A stretch of DNA of 64,000 bases from Clostridium estertheticum. GTDB lineage: Bacteria > Bacillota > Clostridia > Clostridiales > Clostridiaceae. The stretch is taken from contig NZ_JAAMNH020000001.1 in NCBI RefSeq assembly GCF_011065935.2, forward strand, positions 1,819,001 through 1,883,000, given 5' to 3'. Below the pieces are notes generated by a model. The model made no database searches. It saw only the letters and a list, made by a program, of their open reading frames with translations, and had not been told where the DNA came from. Positions 7,606 to 15,270 of the stretch are shown here, piece by piece. The position numbers and the translations under genes were made by a program. The stretch's first letter is position 1. Each line of letters opens with the position of its first letter.

Positions 7606-9111
7606 ATGAAAATAGGATTTGATCAGAAAAAATACTTAGAAGAACAATCAAAGTTTATTTTAGAAAGAGTTAATGATTATGATAAGTTATATTTAGAATT
7701 TGGTGGGAAACTTTTTAATGATCTTCATGCAAAAAGAGTTTTACCGGGTTTTGATGAAAATGCAAAAATTAAGTTACTACATAAATTAAAAGAAAAAGTT
7801 GAGGTCATTATTTGTGTATATGCAGGAGATATCGAAAGAAACAAAATAAGAGGGGACTATGGTATCACTTATGATGTGGATGTCTTAAGATTAATTGATG
7901 ATTTACGCGCTTATGAGCTTGATGTAAATAGCGTTGTTATCACTAGATATGATGAGCAACCAGCAACTAAGATTTTTATAAATAAGCTTGAACGCAGAGG
8001 CATAAAAGTATATAAACACAGGGCAACTAAAGGATATCCTTCAGATGTAGATGCAATTGTAAGTGATGAGGGATATGGTAAAAATCCATTTATTGAAACA
8101 ACAAAATCTATTGTGGTTGTAACTGCACCAGGACCAGGAAGTGGTAAGCTAGGTACTTGCCTTAGTCAACTTTATCATGAACATAAGCAAGGTAGAGCAG
8201 CAGGTTATTCAAAATTTGAAACCTTCCCAGTATGGAATGTTCCACTGAAGCATCCACTAAATATAGCTTATGAAGCTGCAACAGCAGATCTTAACGATAT
8301 AAATATGCTAGATTCCTTCCATTTTGATGCTTATAATAAGATATCTGTAAACTATAATCGTGATATTGAAACCTTCCCTGTACTTAGGCGAATTATAGAA
8401 AGAATAACAGGGGAAGAAGCTGTTTATAAATCCCCAACAGATATGGGAGTTAATAGAGTAGGCTTTGGAATTATTGACGATGAGGTTATAAAAGAAGCAT
8501 CTAAGCAAGAGATAATAAGTAGGTATTTTAAAACAGGCTGTGAATATAAAAAAGGGTATATAGATAAAGAAACCTTCGAGAGAGTAAAGCTTCTTATGGA
8601 AGAACTTAACTTAAAACAGCAAGATAGAAAAGTTGTTATGCCTGCAAGAGAGCGATCAGCTAATTTAAAGCAATGTTCTAATAAAAATGAAGCTTGCCCA
8701 GCCCTTGCAATAGAGCTTAATGATGGAACAATATTAACTAGTAAAAGTTCAGATATAATGGATGCAACAGCTGCTATAATCTTAAATGCTGTGAAATATT
8801 TTGCAAATATAGATGACGAAATTCATCTTATTTCTCCAGTTATACTTGAGCCAATTATAAATCTAAAATCAAAAATCTTAGGCAGTAAGAAACCAGCTTT
8901 AGATTGCGAAAATGTGTTAATTGCACTTAGTATATGTGCTGCTACGAATCCAACAGCAAAGTTTGCTATGGATAAGTTAGTAATGCTAAAAGGATGTCAA
9001 GCTCACTCAACTACAATTATAAGTACAAATGATGAGCAAACTTTCAGAAAGCTTGGTATAGATATAACCTCGGATGCGGAGTACGCAACGGAAAGTCTTT
9101 ACTATATATAG
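7606..9111 (+). CDS. DUF1846 family protein
   Basis: A 501-residue protein that matches the DUF1846 family over its whole length. It opens with GFDQKKYLEEQSKFILERV, has LEFGGKLFNDLHAKRVLPGF near residue 35 and a glycine-rich loop TAPGPGSGKLGTCLSQLYHE near residue 175. Structures of the family are known but no established function is. It is widespread in Firmicutes as a single gene, as here. GTGAGGAG precedes the ATG. A REP-like repeat starts on the last base of its stop codon. Confidence 0.85.
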   Translation: MKIGFDQKKYLEEQSKFILERVNDYDKLYLEFGGKLFNDLHAKRVLPGFDENAKIKLLHKLKEKVEVIICVYAGDIERNKIRGDYGITYDVDVLRLIDDLRAYELDVNSVVITRYDEQPATKIFINKLERRGIKVYKHRATKGYPSDVDAIVSDEGYGKNPFIETTKSIVVVTAPGPGSGKLGTCLSQLYHEHKQGRAAGYSKFETFPVWNVPLKHPLNIAYEAATADLNDINMLDSFHFDAYNKISVNYNRDIETFPVLRRIIERITGEEAVYKSPTDMGVNRVGFGIIDDEVIKEASKQEIISRYFKTGCEYKKGYIDKETFERVKLLMEELNLKQQDRKVVMPARERSANLKQCSNKNEACPALAIELNDGTILTSKSSDIMDATAAIILNAVKYFANIDDEIHLISPVILEPIINLKSKILGSKKPALDCENVLIALSICAATNPTAKFAMDKLVMLKGCQAHSTTIISTNDEQTFRKLGIDITSDAEYATESLYYI

Positions 9112-9135
9112 TGCCACCCACGTGGCAAGTGGCAT
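9111..9135 (+). repeat. REP-like palindromic repeat, copy 3 (forward)
   Basis: An intact copy whose first G is the last base of the TAG stop of the DUF1846 gene. It is followed by TGTTG, comparable with the AGTTG after other forward copies. Confidence 0.85.
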
Positions 9136-9154
9136 GTTGAAAGTTGCATAAATA

Positions 9155-9209
9155 AATAATAGGGACAGTTAATAACTTTAATAAATTATTAACTGTCCCT
9201 ATTATTTTG
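9155..9209 (+). terminator. Terminator of the AGGGACAG-type repeated family
   Basis: AATAATAGGGACAGTTAATA pairs with its complement after a short loop and ends in ATTATTTTGTTTT. Close relatives occur at 11744-11801 and 20155-20213. Confidence 0.85.
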
Positions 9210-9434
9210 TTTTATTATTTGTTTGAAATTATCCTGTAGATAGTAGTAATAATAAAAGCAGTGTCCCCTTGAAAATTCTATTATTGCATATTTTATAAAT
9301 ACTACAAGAAACAACAAAATAACAAATAGAATTGTAACATTTATATTAAAATGGTACTATTAAACCGTAAATCTTTAAATTCTATAAAGGATTTCATTAT
9401 TATATTTTGAATTTTGTTGCGGGGATAAATAAAT
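9210..9434. other. Intergenic region before the GlnK-like kinase
   Basis: AT-rich sequence without a supportable gene; a minus-strand frame over 9341-9601 is a shadow of the kinase gene. GCGGGG about 11 bases before the ATG is the only translation signal seen. Confidence 0.4.
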
Positions 9435-10721
9435 ATGGCGATTATAAAGACTACCAAATTAAAAAGAATGATTGCAATATCTATAATTATTGCAATCACT
9501 TCACAAATAAATATGAATTTGCTTATATCTGATTTTAGAGTTTCTGTGGCAATAATATTATTTCCTGTATTTTTATACTTTTTTGATGAACTAGATACCA
9601 TAAAAACAGGGGTTATGTGTGCTCTTTCTGTTTATCTTTTAAGAGTAGGTATCCATTTTATTGAAAATGGCAGTTTTATTGAAATTTTATTAGCTTACTT
9701 TCCAGAAATATTTTTTTATGCTTTTTATAGTATATTTTTTAAAATTTTCAGTAAAACAATAACCACAATTAATTTAAAAAGATTATTAATAACATTGATA
9801 TTAAGTGATTTCCTAGGAAATTTTATAGAAATATTAATAAGAAATCTTGAGAATTTTACTATGCTAAATTTAAATGTAGTTACTACACTATTTTATGTTG
9901 CTATTATACGTTCTATTATAAGTCTAATAATCTTAAATAGTCTAAAGTTTTATAAGTTACTTCTTCTAAAAGAGGAACATGAAAAAAGATATAAAAAACT
10001 TCTACTATTAACCTCTGATTTAAAAACAGAAATGTATTGGATGAGAAAAAATATGAGCAGTATAGAAAAAGTTATGGGTAACGCCTATGAATTATTTGAA
10101 AAAATATCTGTAAAAGAAGATTCAGACACCTGGGCTCAGCAGTCTTTAAATATTGCTAAAGATGTTCACGAAATAAAGAAAGAATATGGTCTTGTTGTAA
10201 GAGGTATTGAAGAAATAACAGAAGATAAGGCTAAGGACAAAGGTATGTATTTTAAAGATATTATTAATATATTAGAAGATAGCATGAAAAATGAAGTGAA
10301 ATTTAGAGAACTTAGTGTAGATTTGATTTTTAATATAAATAAAAATTTCTATACAACTAAGCATTATTATCTTATGTCTATTTTTAGAAATTTAATCATG
10401 AATTCACTAGATGCAATAAGCACTACAACGCATAATGTTCGTATTTCCTTTATAGAAAAGTCAATAGATGAAAAATTTATTTTCATAATAAGTGATACGG
10501 GGTCTGGAATAAAAGAATGTGATCTAAGTTACATATTCTCACCGGGATTCTCAACTAAAATCAACTATAAGACTGGTGAAATAAATCGTGGTCTTGGATT
10601 GAGTATTGTTAAAAATATTGTTGAAGAAAATTTAAAAGGTACTATTAAAGTAAACTCTACAGAAAACTTTGGAACTATTTTTTACATAACTATTAATAAA
10701 TCAGAACTGGAGGACTCATAA
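9435..10721 (+). CDS. Membrane sensor histidine kinase (GlnK/YcbA-like)
   Basis: A 428-residue kinase. Residues about 10-180 form five or six membrane spans without a large external loop, followed by a coiled linker. The likely phosphoacceptor is the His in AKDVHEIKKEY. The ATPase domain has the N box (RNLIMNSLDAIS), G1 (SDTGSGIKE) and G2 (RGLGLSIVKNIV). The regulator downstream is of the GlnL/YcbB type, so by analogy with B. subtilis the system may respond to glutamine, but the ligand is not visible in the sequence. The stop overlaps the regulator start (TAATG). The partner gene carries a nonsense codon, so the pathway may be broken. Confidence 0.8.
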   Translation: MAIIKTTKLKRMIAISIIIAITSQINMNLLISDFRVSVAIILFPVFLYFFDELDTIKTGVMCALSVYLLRVGIHFIENGSFIEILLAYFPEIFFYAFYSIFFKIFSKTITTINLKRLLITLILSDFLGNFIEILIRNLENFTMLNLNVVTTLFYVAIIRSIISLIILNSLKFYKLLLLKEEHEKRYKKLLLLTSDLKTEMYWMRKNMSSIEKVMGNAYELFEKISVKEDSDTWAQQSLNIAKDVHEIKKEYGLVVRGIEEITEDKAKDKGMYFKDIINILEDSMKNEVKFRELSVDLIFNINKNFYTTKHYYLMSIFRNLIMNSLDAISTTTHNVRISFIEKSIDEKFIFIISDTGSGIKECDLSYIFSPGFSTKINYKTGEINRGLGLSIVKNIVEENLKGTIKVNSTENFGTIFYITINKSELEDS

Positions 10722-11563
10722 TGAATATATTTATAATTGAAGATGATATTAATATTGTTAAGATTTTAGAAAAGATAATATGTGATAGAGATTTGGGTAC
10801 AGTTATAGGTTATTCCCTTGAAGGCTGAAAAGGTTTAGAAGAGATTCAGTGTCTGAATCCAGATATAGTTTTAGTGGATCTTTTCATCCCTGGCGTTGAT
10901 GGATTATCCATAGTTAAGAATGTAAAACCTACGCGTCCTGAAATGCAATTTATAATGATTTCTCAGGTATCAGCTAAAAATATGATTGAAAAAGCTTATA
11001 AAAATGGAATAGAATTTTATATACAAAAACCAATAAATGCAGTTGAGATTGAAACTATTATAAAAAAAGTATCTGAAAATTTAGAAACCAACCGAACTTT
11101 AAATAAAATTCAAAAACTTTTTAATAAAGATACCAGCATCATTCTAGATAGTAATTGTTTAAAATCAGAAGATGAAATACAAACGATAAAAAATATAATG
11201 CTTAGAATAGGAATAATAGGTGAAGTGGGCAGTAAAGACTTAATTGATATTACTGTATTTTTAATGAAAAATAATCAATACATGGACAACTATACATTAA
11301 AAGAATTATGTATAAAATTTACCGATAATCCTAAATCAATGGAACAAAGAATTAGAAGAACTATTTCCACAGGTATGAGCAATATTGCGAGTTTAGGAAT
11401 AGAAGATTATATGAATGATGTTTTTGTAGAATACTCAACTGGACTTTTTAATTTTGAACAAGTAAAAAAAGAAATGGATTATATTAGAAAAAAGAGCTCT
11501 GATAGAGGTAAAGTAACCATAAAAAAATTTATTGATGGACTTATTTCCTACTGCGAAAAATAA
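10721..11563 (+). pseudogene. GlnL/YcbB-like response regulator with in-frame TGA
   Basis: From ATG 10721, which overlaps the kinase stop, the frame encodes IIEDD (D8, D9) of a receiver domain. Codon 36 is TGA (10826-10828), and the same frame then continues to 11563 with the phosphoacceptor D53 (VLVDLFIPG), the receiver Lys (IQKPIN) and the C-terminal YcbB-type domain. Read through, it would be 280 residues, the normal size. A restart at GTG 10874 would lack the acidic pocket. So this is a nonsense mutant, recoded, or a sequencing error. There is no frameshift and no other damage, suggesting a recent change. Confidence 0.8.
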
Positions 11564-11599
11564 TTTTTTCAATTTTCCAATTTGCATTTGAGTTCTTAT

Positions 11600-11743
11600 G
11601 AAAGTAGGTGCTTCTTCTTGAAATATGCGTGGGGTTGCTGCTGTAATACTAGTTGGTTTAAATATGGGATTAAACCCTCTATATTAGAAGGAAAAAAAGT
11701 AAAACAGTTGTAGCAGAGGCTGCTGACTATGTGGCAAGTAAGT
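11600..11743 (+). pseudogene. Remnant of a second PTS EIIC-like gene
   Basis: About 85 bases (11600-11685) match the downstream EIIC-like gene at 12168-12252 almost base for base, including GTTGCTGCTGTAATACTAGT, but with frame-breaking changes. After them comes a short tail ending in KTVVAEAADYVASK and a stop (11741-11743), which could be the old C terminus. The rest of the gene has been deleted. Confidence 0.7.
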
Positions 11744-11801
11744 AAGAGATAGGGACAATTAATAATTTTTAAAATTATTAATTGTCCCTATCTCTTGTTT
11801 T
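11744..11801 (+). terminator. Terminator of the AGGGACAR-type family
   Basis: AAGAGATAGGGACAATTAAT pairs with its full complement around an AT loop and is followed by TGTTTTGTT. It lies at the end of the EIIC remnant. Confidence 0.85.
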
Positions 11802-11863
11802 GTTATTTATTGATAGAATGTTTTCTACAGTGAAAAATATTTTTTTTATTATATTTTGAAGTC

Positions 11864-11889
11864 TTGCGAAGTTTTTTGAAACTTTGCAA
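11864..11889. promoter_or_regulatory. Inverted repeat upstream of the EIIC-like gene, possible operator
   Basis: TTGC-G-AAGTTT and AAACTT-T-GCAA form a 26-base imperfect palindrome about 90 bases before the gene. It could bind the neighbouring response regulator or another repressor; this is inference from symmetry and place only. Confidence 0.45.
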
Positions 11890-11978
11890 TTATAATAATT
11901 GTATGATAAATCACAATATTGAAAATTCATTATAAAGAAAATTAATTGCAGTTATTTTAAAATACAAAGGAGGAAAAT

Positions 11979-13010
11979 ATGTTTATATTAATTAAAGGTA
12001 TTGGATTATTACTTTTCACATTATTCTTGTTTTCACTTTTTAGTTTAAAAATGCCTAAAGGTCAAAAGGCTATGTCTGGCCTTGCAAATGCTGCTGTAGC
12101 AACATTTTTAGTTGAAGCTATACATAAATACATAAGCGGAAATTTATTACATATTAAATTTTTAGGTGAAGTAGGGGCTGCTTCTGGAAACATGGGCGGT
12201 GTTGCTGCTGTAATACTAGTTAGTTTAAATATGGGATTAAATCCTGTATATGCAGTAACAGCTGGTGCTGCAGTATTGGGATATGGTATTCTTCCAGGAT
12301 TTGTAGCTGGATATATAATTTCATTTATCGGACCTATTTTAGAAAAAAAACTTCCTAAAGGATTAGATATAATAGTTGGTGCTCTTTTGATTGCACCGCT
12401 TGCAAGAGGAATTGCTTTCGGCGTAGATCCAGTAGTAAATTCAACATTACTTAGTATTGGAGGTATGATTGCAGTTGCTGCAGTGCAATCTCCTTATATA
12501 ATGGGTTTCTTATTAGGCGGAATTATGAAAATGATATGTACATCTCCTTTAAGTTCTATGGCACTAACAGCAATGCTTGGATTACAAGGTCTTGCAATGG
12601 GTATAGCATCTATCGCCTGTGTTGGTGGATCTTTTACAAACGGTATAATGTTCAAAAGGCTTAAACTTGGTGATAGAAGTAATGTAGTAGCTGTGATGCT
12701 TGAACCACTAACGCAAGCTGATATAGTAACTGCAAACGCACTTCCTATATATTGCTCAAACTTTATAGGTGGTGGACTAGCTGGGTTAAGTGCTGCTTAT
12801 TTTAAAATAATAAATAATGCGCCTGGTACAGCATCACCTATTCCAGGATTATTAGCACCATTTGGTTTCAATGAACCTAAATCAGTTATTTTTGCTATAT
12901 TATTTGCTATATGTGGTGGAATTATTGGTGGACTTGTTGGTTCTACTATAACTCTTTATCTTAGAAAGAAAAAGAATAAAATGGTTGAAGAAGAAGCAAT
13001 TGCAGCATAA
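11979..13010 (+). CDS. PTS EIIC-type membrane permease (PTS_EIIC_2 family)
   Basis: A 343-residue protein that is almost entirely hydrophobic, with about nine or ten spans and glycine-rich loops (GNMGGVAAVILVSLNMGLNP, VGGSFTNGIMFKR, GGIIGGLVGSTITL). It matches the EIIC_2 group of phosphotransferase permeases, whose substrates are mostly unproven. No EIIA or EIIB partner is in the window, so it may work alone or with distant subunits. Its position after the GlnK/GlnL-type pair suggests it could be their target. AAAGGAGG lies well placed before the ATG. A mutated remnant of a close paralogue lies 300 bases upstream. Confidence 0.75.
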   Translation: MFILIKGIGLLLFTLFLFSLFSLKMPKGQKAMSGLANAAVATFLVEAIHKYISGNLLHIKFLGEVGAASGNMGGVAAVILVSLNMGLNPVYAVTAGAAVLGYGILPGFVAGYIISFIGPILEKKLPKGLDIIVGALLIAPLARGIAFGVDPVVNSTLLSIGGMIAVAAVQSPYIMGFLLGGIMKMICTSPLSSMALTAMLGLQGLAMGIASIACVGGSFTNGIMFKRLKLGDRSNVVAVMLEPLTQADIVTANALPIYCSNFIGGGLAGLSAAYFKIINNAPGTASPIPGLLAPFGFNEPKSVIFAILFAICGGIIGGLVGSTITLYLRKKKNKMVEEEAIAA

Positions 13011-13011
13011 T

Positions 13012-13033
13012 GTGCCATCCACATGGCAAGTTG
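13012..13033 (+). repeat. REP-like palindromic repeat, copy 4 (forward, degenerate)
   Basis: GTGCCATCCACATGGCAAGT: two C-to-T or G-to-A changes in the core, and the right arm is deleted. It starts two bases after the EIIC-like stop codon. Confidence 0.65.
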
Positions 13034-13047
13034 AATAAGCAATGAAT

Positions 13048-13086
13048 AAAATCCCACTGATATCAAAGGATACAGTGGGATTTTTA
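13048..13086. terminator. Terminator between the EIIC-like gene and the activase gene
   Basis: AAATCCCACTG pairs with CAGTGGGATTT with a T-run on the plus strand. It can serve both convergent genes. Confidence 0.85.
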
Positions 13087-13106
13087 TAATAAACAAATGG
13101 CGAGTA

Positions 13107-13865
13107 CTATAAAAATTTACTTCCATAATAGCAGCACCCAATGGCTCCGTTAAATTGTGGTTGCTCAATAGATACTATCTCTTCATAATCTTCATTTAAA
13201 TATCTTTTTATTGCAGTGTTATTAGCAACACCGCCAGTTAAAACTAATTTTTTACCTTTGAATTTACTCAAAAGAGGTTTAAGTCTTTTGTATAGAGAGT
13301 AGTTAACACTAGAGCATAAGCAATCTATGCTTACACCTTCAGCTATTTTGCCAATTAGCTCAGATTCGGAAAATACAGCACAGGTTGAATTTAGTTCCAC
13401 AGGATTTTCATAATGTATGCTCATGTCATCAAGGGATACTTCAAGTACATTTGCCATATTCTCTAAATATCTACCACAGGATGCAGCACATTTTTCATTA
13501 AGTTCTAGGTCTGTAATAAGTCCTTTTTCCACTTTTACAACCTTAACATCTTGGCCACCTACATCTAAGAGTATAAAATCCTTTAGGCCAGTTTGATAGA
13601 AGCCTCCATACACATGGGCTTTTAGCTCATTTATAGGGGTGAATAGTTTCAAATCAGTATTGTTTTTTCCATAACCTGTAGACACTGCCTTATCAATTCG
13701 CCTCATATCAAGTTTTTCTAAATTAACAATAATCTTACCATCAAAGTCGCAGTAATTTCTGTAAAAGTTCATGGTGCTTACTTTTATCTTTTGTATTATT
13801 TTATTATCTTCCATTAAAACAATCTTAACCGCACGACTTCCAAGATCTATACCTAACACTCGCAT
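13107..13865 (-). CDS. HgdC/BadF-type ATPase activase, partner of the HgdB-like protein
   Basis: A 252-residue ASKHA-fold ATPase. The N-terminal phosphate loop GIDLGSRAVK, the DVGGQDVKVV phosphate-2 motif and the VLTGGVANN adenosine motif are all present. C126 (NEKCAAS) and C162 (NSTCAVFSESE) align with the two cysteines by which each HgdC monomer shares one [4Fe-4S] cluster in the dimer. Such 'archerases' use ATP to inject a low-potential electron into an HgdB-type partner. Length matches HgdC. The gene overlaps the HgdB-like gene by 13 bases, so the two are translated together. The preQ1-I riboswitch lies upstream of the pair. Confidence 0.88.
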   Translation of the reverse strand: MRVLGIDLGSRAVKIVLMEDNKIIQKIKVSTMNFYRNYCDFDGKIIVNLEKLDMRRIDKAVSTGYGKNNTDLKLFTPINELKAHVYGGFYQTGLKDFILLDVGGQDVKVVKVEKGLITDLELNEKCAASCGRYLENMANVLEVSLDDMSIHYENPVELNSTCAVFSESELIGKIAEGVSIDCLCSSVNYSLYKRLKPLLSKFKGKKLVLTGGVANNTAIKRYLNEDYEEIVSIEQPQFNGAIGCCYYGSKFL

Positions 13866-14863
13866 TTTTTACCCCCCTTTAAATCTACTAGCATATCAAG
13901 AAAGGCTTCTAATCTAAGTTTTGTTCTTGCATCTAAGACATTTAACTTGTCGCCTTCGATATTTAACATGGGTATATCTAATTTTTCTTTTAAAACAATA
14001 TGTTCTACAGCCCTATAGCAAAAGGCTTGAGTGTAGTGAATTATACCATCTAATTTTCGCTGTTCAATTTGCTTTTGTAATTCTTTAATCCTAAATTCAC
14101 TATCATAAGGATAAGTGTAGTCGTAATATTGATGAAATATATCTAATGCACTATCTGCTCTTGGAAAAGCAAATTCTCTTTGGACTTCATTGTATACAAA
14201 ATTAGCATCAAATTGTTCAACAAATTCATATATATCGGCGGTCATAGGAGGAACACCTATGTATCCAAGTCGAAGTTTTCTAGATACTTGTTTTCTGTTT
14301 TTCATATTATGAATAACTTTTTTTAGGTCAGCCTCAAATGCATTTATATCTCCATTAAAATCACTTGTGCACACTTGAAATAGGTGATTTTCAAAGCCCG
14401 TGGCTTTATTATGAATATAGGTTAACTCATCAATTTCTTTAGCTAATGATCTAATTTGATTTAGTCTTTTTCTAACCACTTCAACTTCTTCTATTGTTAC
14501 ATTAAAGGTATTCATAAATTCCTTTATTTCGCGCTTTACATCATCTGTTTTGTGACTATGTGGAAAGGAAAAGGGATAAACTTTAATTCCTTTTAACTGA
14601 AGTACGTCAATTAGGGCTTTTGTATTAGAACAATCGCCCTCCACAACTCCGACTATCTCTGTGATGTGATTTTGTATACAGGCTCCATAAATTCCCTTTG
14701 TCCAAGTACACAAGCTTTTAGGAAACCCATCTCTTTCTGCAATGTCTATATATTTTAAATAATCCTTAGAGGTTATAAAAATATTATTTAAATCTATAGG
14801 GGTATAACCTGCTGCAATGAGAACCTCTACTGGTACGGTAGTTGTTAATCCTATTTTTTTCAT
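13853..14863 (-). CDS. HgdB/2-hydroxyacyl-CoA dehydratase-family reductase component under preQ1 control
   Basis: A 336-residue protein of the HgdB/BcrC/BadD (COG1775) family. Candidate cluster cysteines are C52 (SLCTWTKG), C62 (GACIQ), C78 (GDCSNTKAL) and C282 (QAFCYRAVEH). The C-terminal LRLEAFLDML helix is typical. Known relatives dehydrate 2-hydroxyacyl-CoA, reduce aromatic CoA esters, or, in double-cubane proteins, reduce small molecules, always with an HgdC-type ATPase. Only one HgdB-type gene is present here, not the two-subunit pair of true dehydratases, and no CoA-ligase or CoA-transferase is nearby. AGGAGG precedes the ATG. The leader is a preQ1-I riboswitch with two terminators, so a role in queuosine metabolism is inferred. 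The reaction is unknown. Confidence 0.82.
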   Translation of the reverse strand: MKKIGLTTTVPVEVLIAAGYTPIDLNNIFITSKDYLKYIDIAERDGFPKSLCTWTKGIYGACIQNHITEIVGVVEGDCSNTKALIDVLQLKGIKVYPFSFPHSHKTDDVKREIKEFMNTFNVTIEEVEVVRKRLNQIRSLAKEIDELTYIHNKATGFENHLFQVCTSDFNGDINAFEADLKKVIHNMKNRKQVSRKLRLGYIGVPPMTADIYEFVEQFDANFVYNEVQREFAFPRADSALDIFHQYYDYTYPYDSEFRIKELQKQIEQRKLDGIIHYTQAFCYRAVEHIVLKEKLDIPMLNIEGDKLNVLDARTKLRLEAFLDMLVDLKGGKKCEC

Positions 14864-14950
14864 TATGAATCCTCCTGTGTGTTATAGATAATATTTAACA
14901 GATGGAAGTTAATATAACCTGTTAATTTTTTATATTTTTAAAAATCGTGC

Positions 14951-15006
14951 AAATAAAAAAGGGCGCAAACCGCCCTTAAACAAAAAAGACTACCTAAAAC
15001 GGTAGT
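14951..15006 (-). terminator. Tandem terminators of the HgdB-like leader
   Basis: On the minus strand CTACC-GTTTTA-GGTAG plus a T-run (14982-15006) follows the aptamer, then AAGGGCG-GTTTG-CGCCCTT plus a T-run (14951-14977). Same design as at 7288-7343, but the second hairpin here has a longer stem. Confidence 0.82.
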
Positions 15007-15009
15007 TAC

Positions 15010-15051
15010 GTCCTAGTTTTGTTTATAGACAGGATGGTTTAGAACTGTCTT
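15010..15051 (-). promoter_or_regulatory. preQ1-I riboswitch controlling the HgdB-like/HgdC-like pair
   Basis: The aptamer is identical to the que operon copy over AGACAGTTCTAAACC, ATCCTGTCTATAAAC and AAAACTAGGACG. P1, loop, A-rich tail and pseudoknot strand are all retained, followed by the same terminator. The only genes downstream on this strand are the HgdB-like and HgdC-like genes. Confidence 0.88.
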
Positions 15052-15072
15052 ATTTAAGTTTTATAATTATTG

Positions 15073-15101
15073 AGTTTACTATAGGTTACTCAGGATGTCA
15101 A
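15073..15101 (-). promoter_or_regulatory. Promoter of the HgdB-like/HgdC-like operon
   Basis: On the minus strand TTGACA (15101-15096), 17-base spacer, TAAACT (15078-15073), at the same distance from the aptamer as in the que operon. Confidence 0.7.
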
Positions 15102-15102
15102 A

Positions 15103-15142
15103 TGGAGATTATTTAAATATAGTGGAGATTATTTAAATATAG
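15103..15142. repeat. 20-bp tandem duplication just upstream of the promoter
   Basis: TGGAGATTATTTAAATATAG occurs twice head to tail (15103-15122, 15123-15142), directly upstream of the -35 box of the HgdB-like operon and not at the que operon. Confidence 0.85.
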
Positions 15143-15270
15143 TGGATGTGTAACAGAAGAATTATTACTTTTTATTTTTGATTGTTTTGTGATATATTAT
15201 TCATATAGTAATTTATACTAAATATGATATTATTTTGTATCAAAAGGCATTAAAGTGATTAAGGGGGAAA

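Noticed and set aside
10826..10828. TGA in the response regulator as a selenocysteine codon
   Set aside because: No SECIS-like hairpin is evident just downstream and Cys/Sec is not expected at this place in a receiver domain; a nonsense change is simpler.
13107..14863. Simple annotation as 2-hydroxyglutaryl-CoA dehydratase and activator (amino-acid fermentation)
   Set aside because: Only one HgdB-type subunit, no CoA-transferase, acyl-CoA dehydrogenase or Etf next to it, and the operon has a preQ1 riboswitch.
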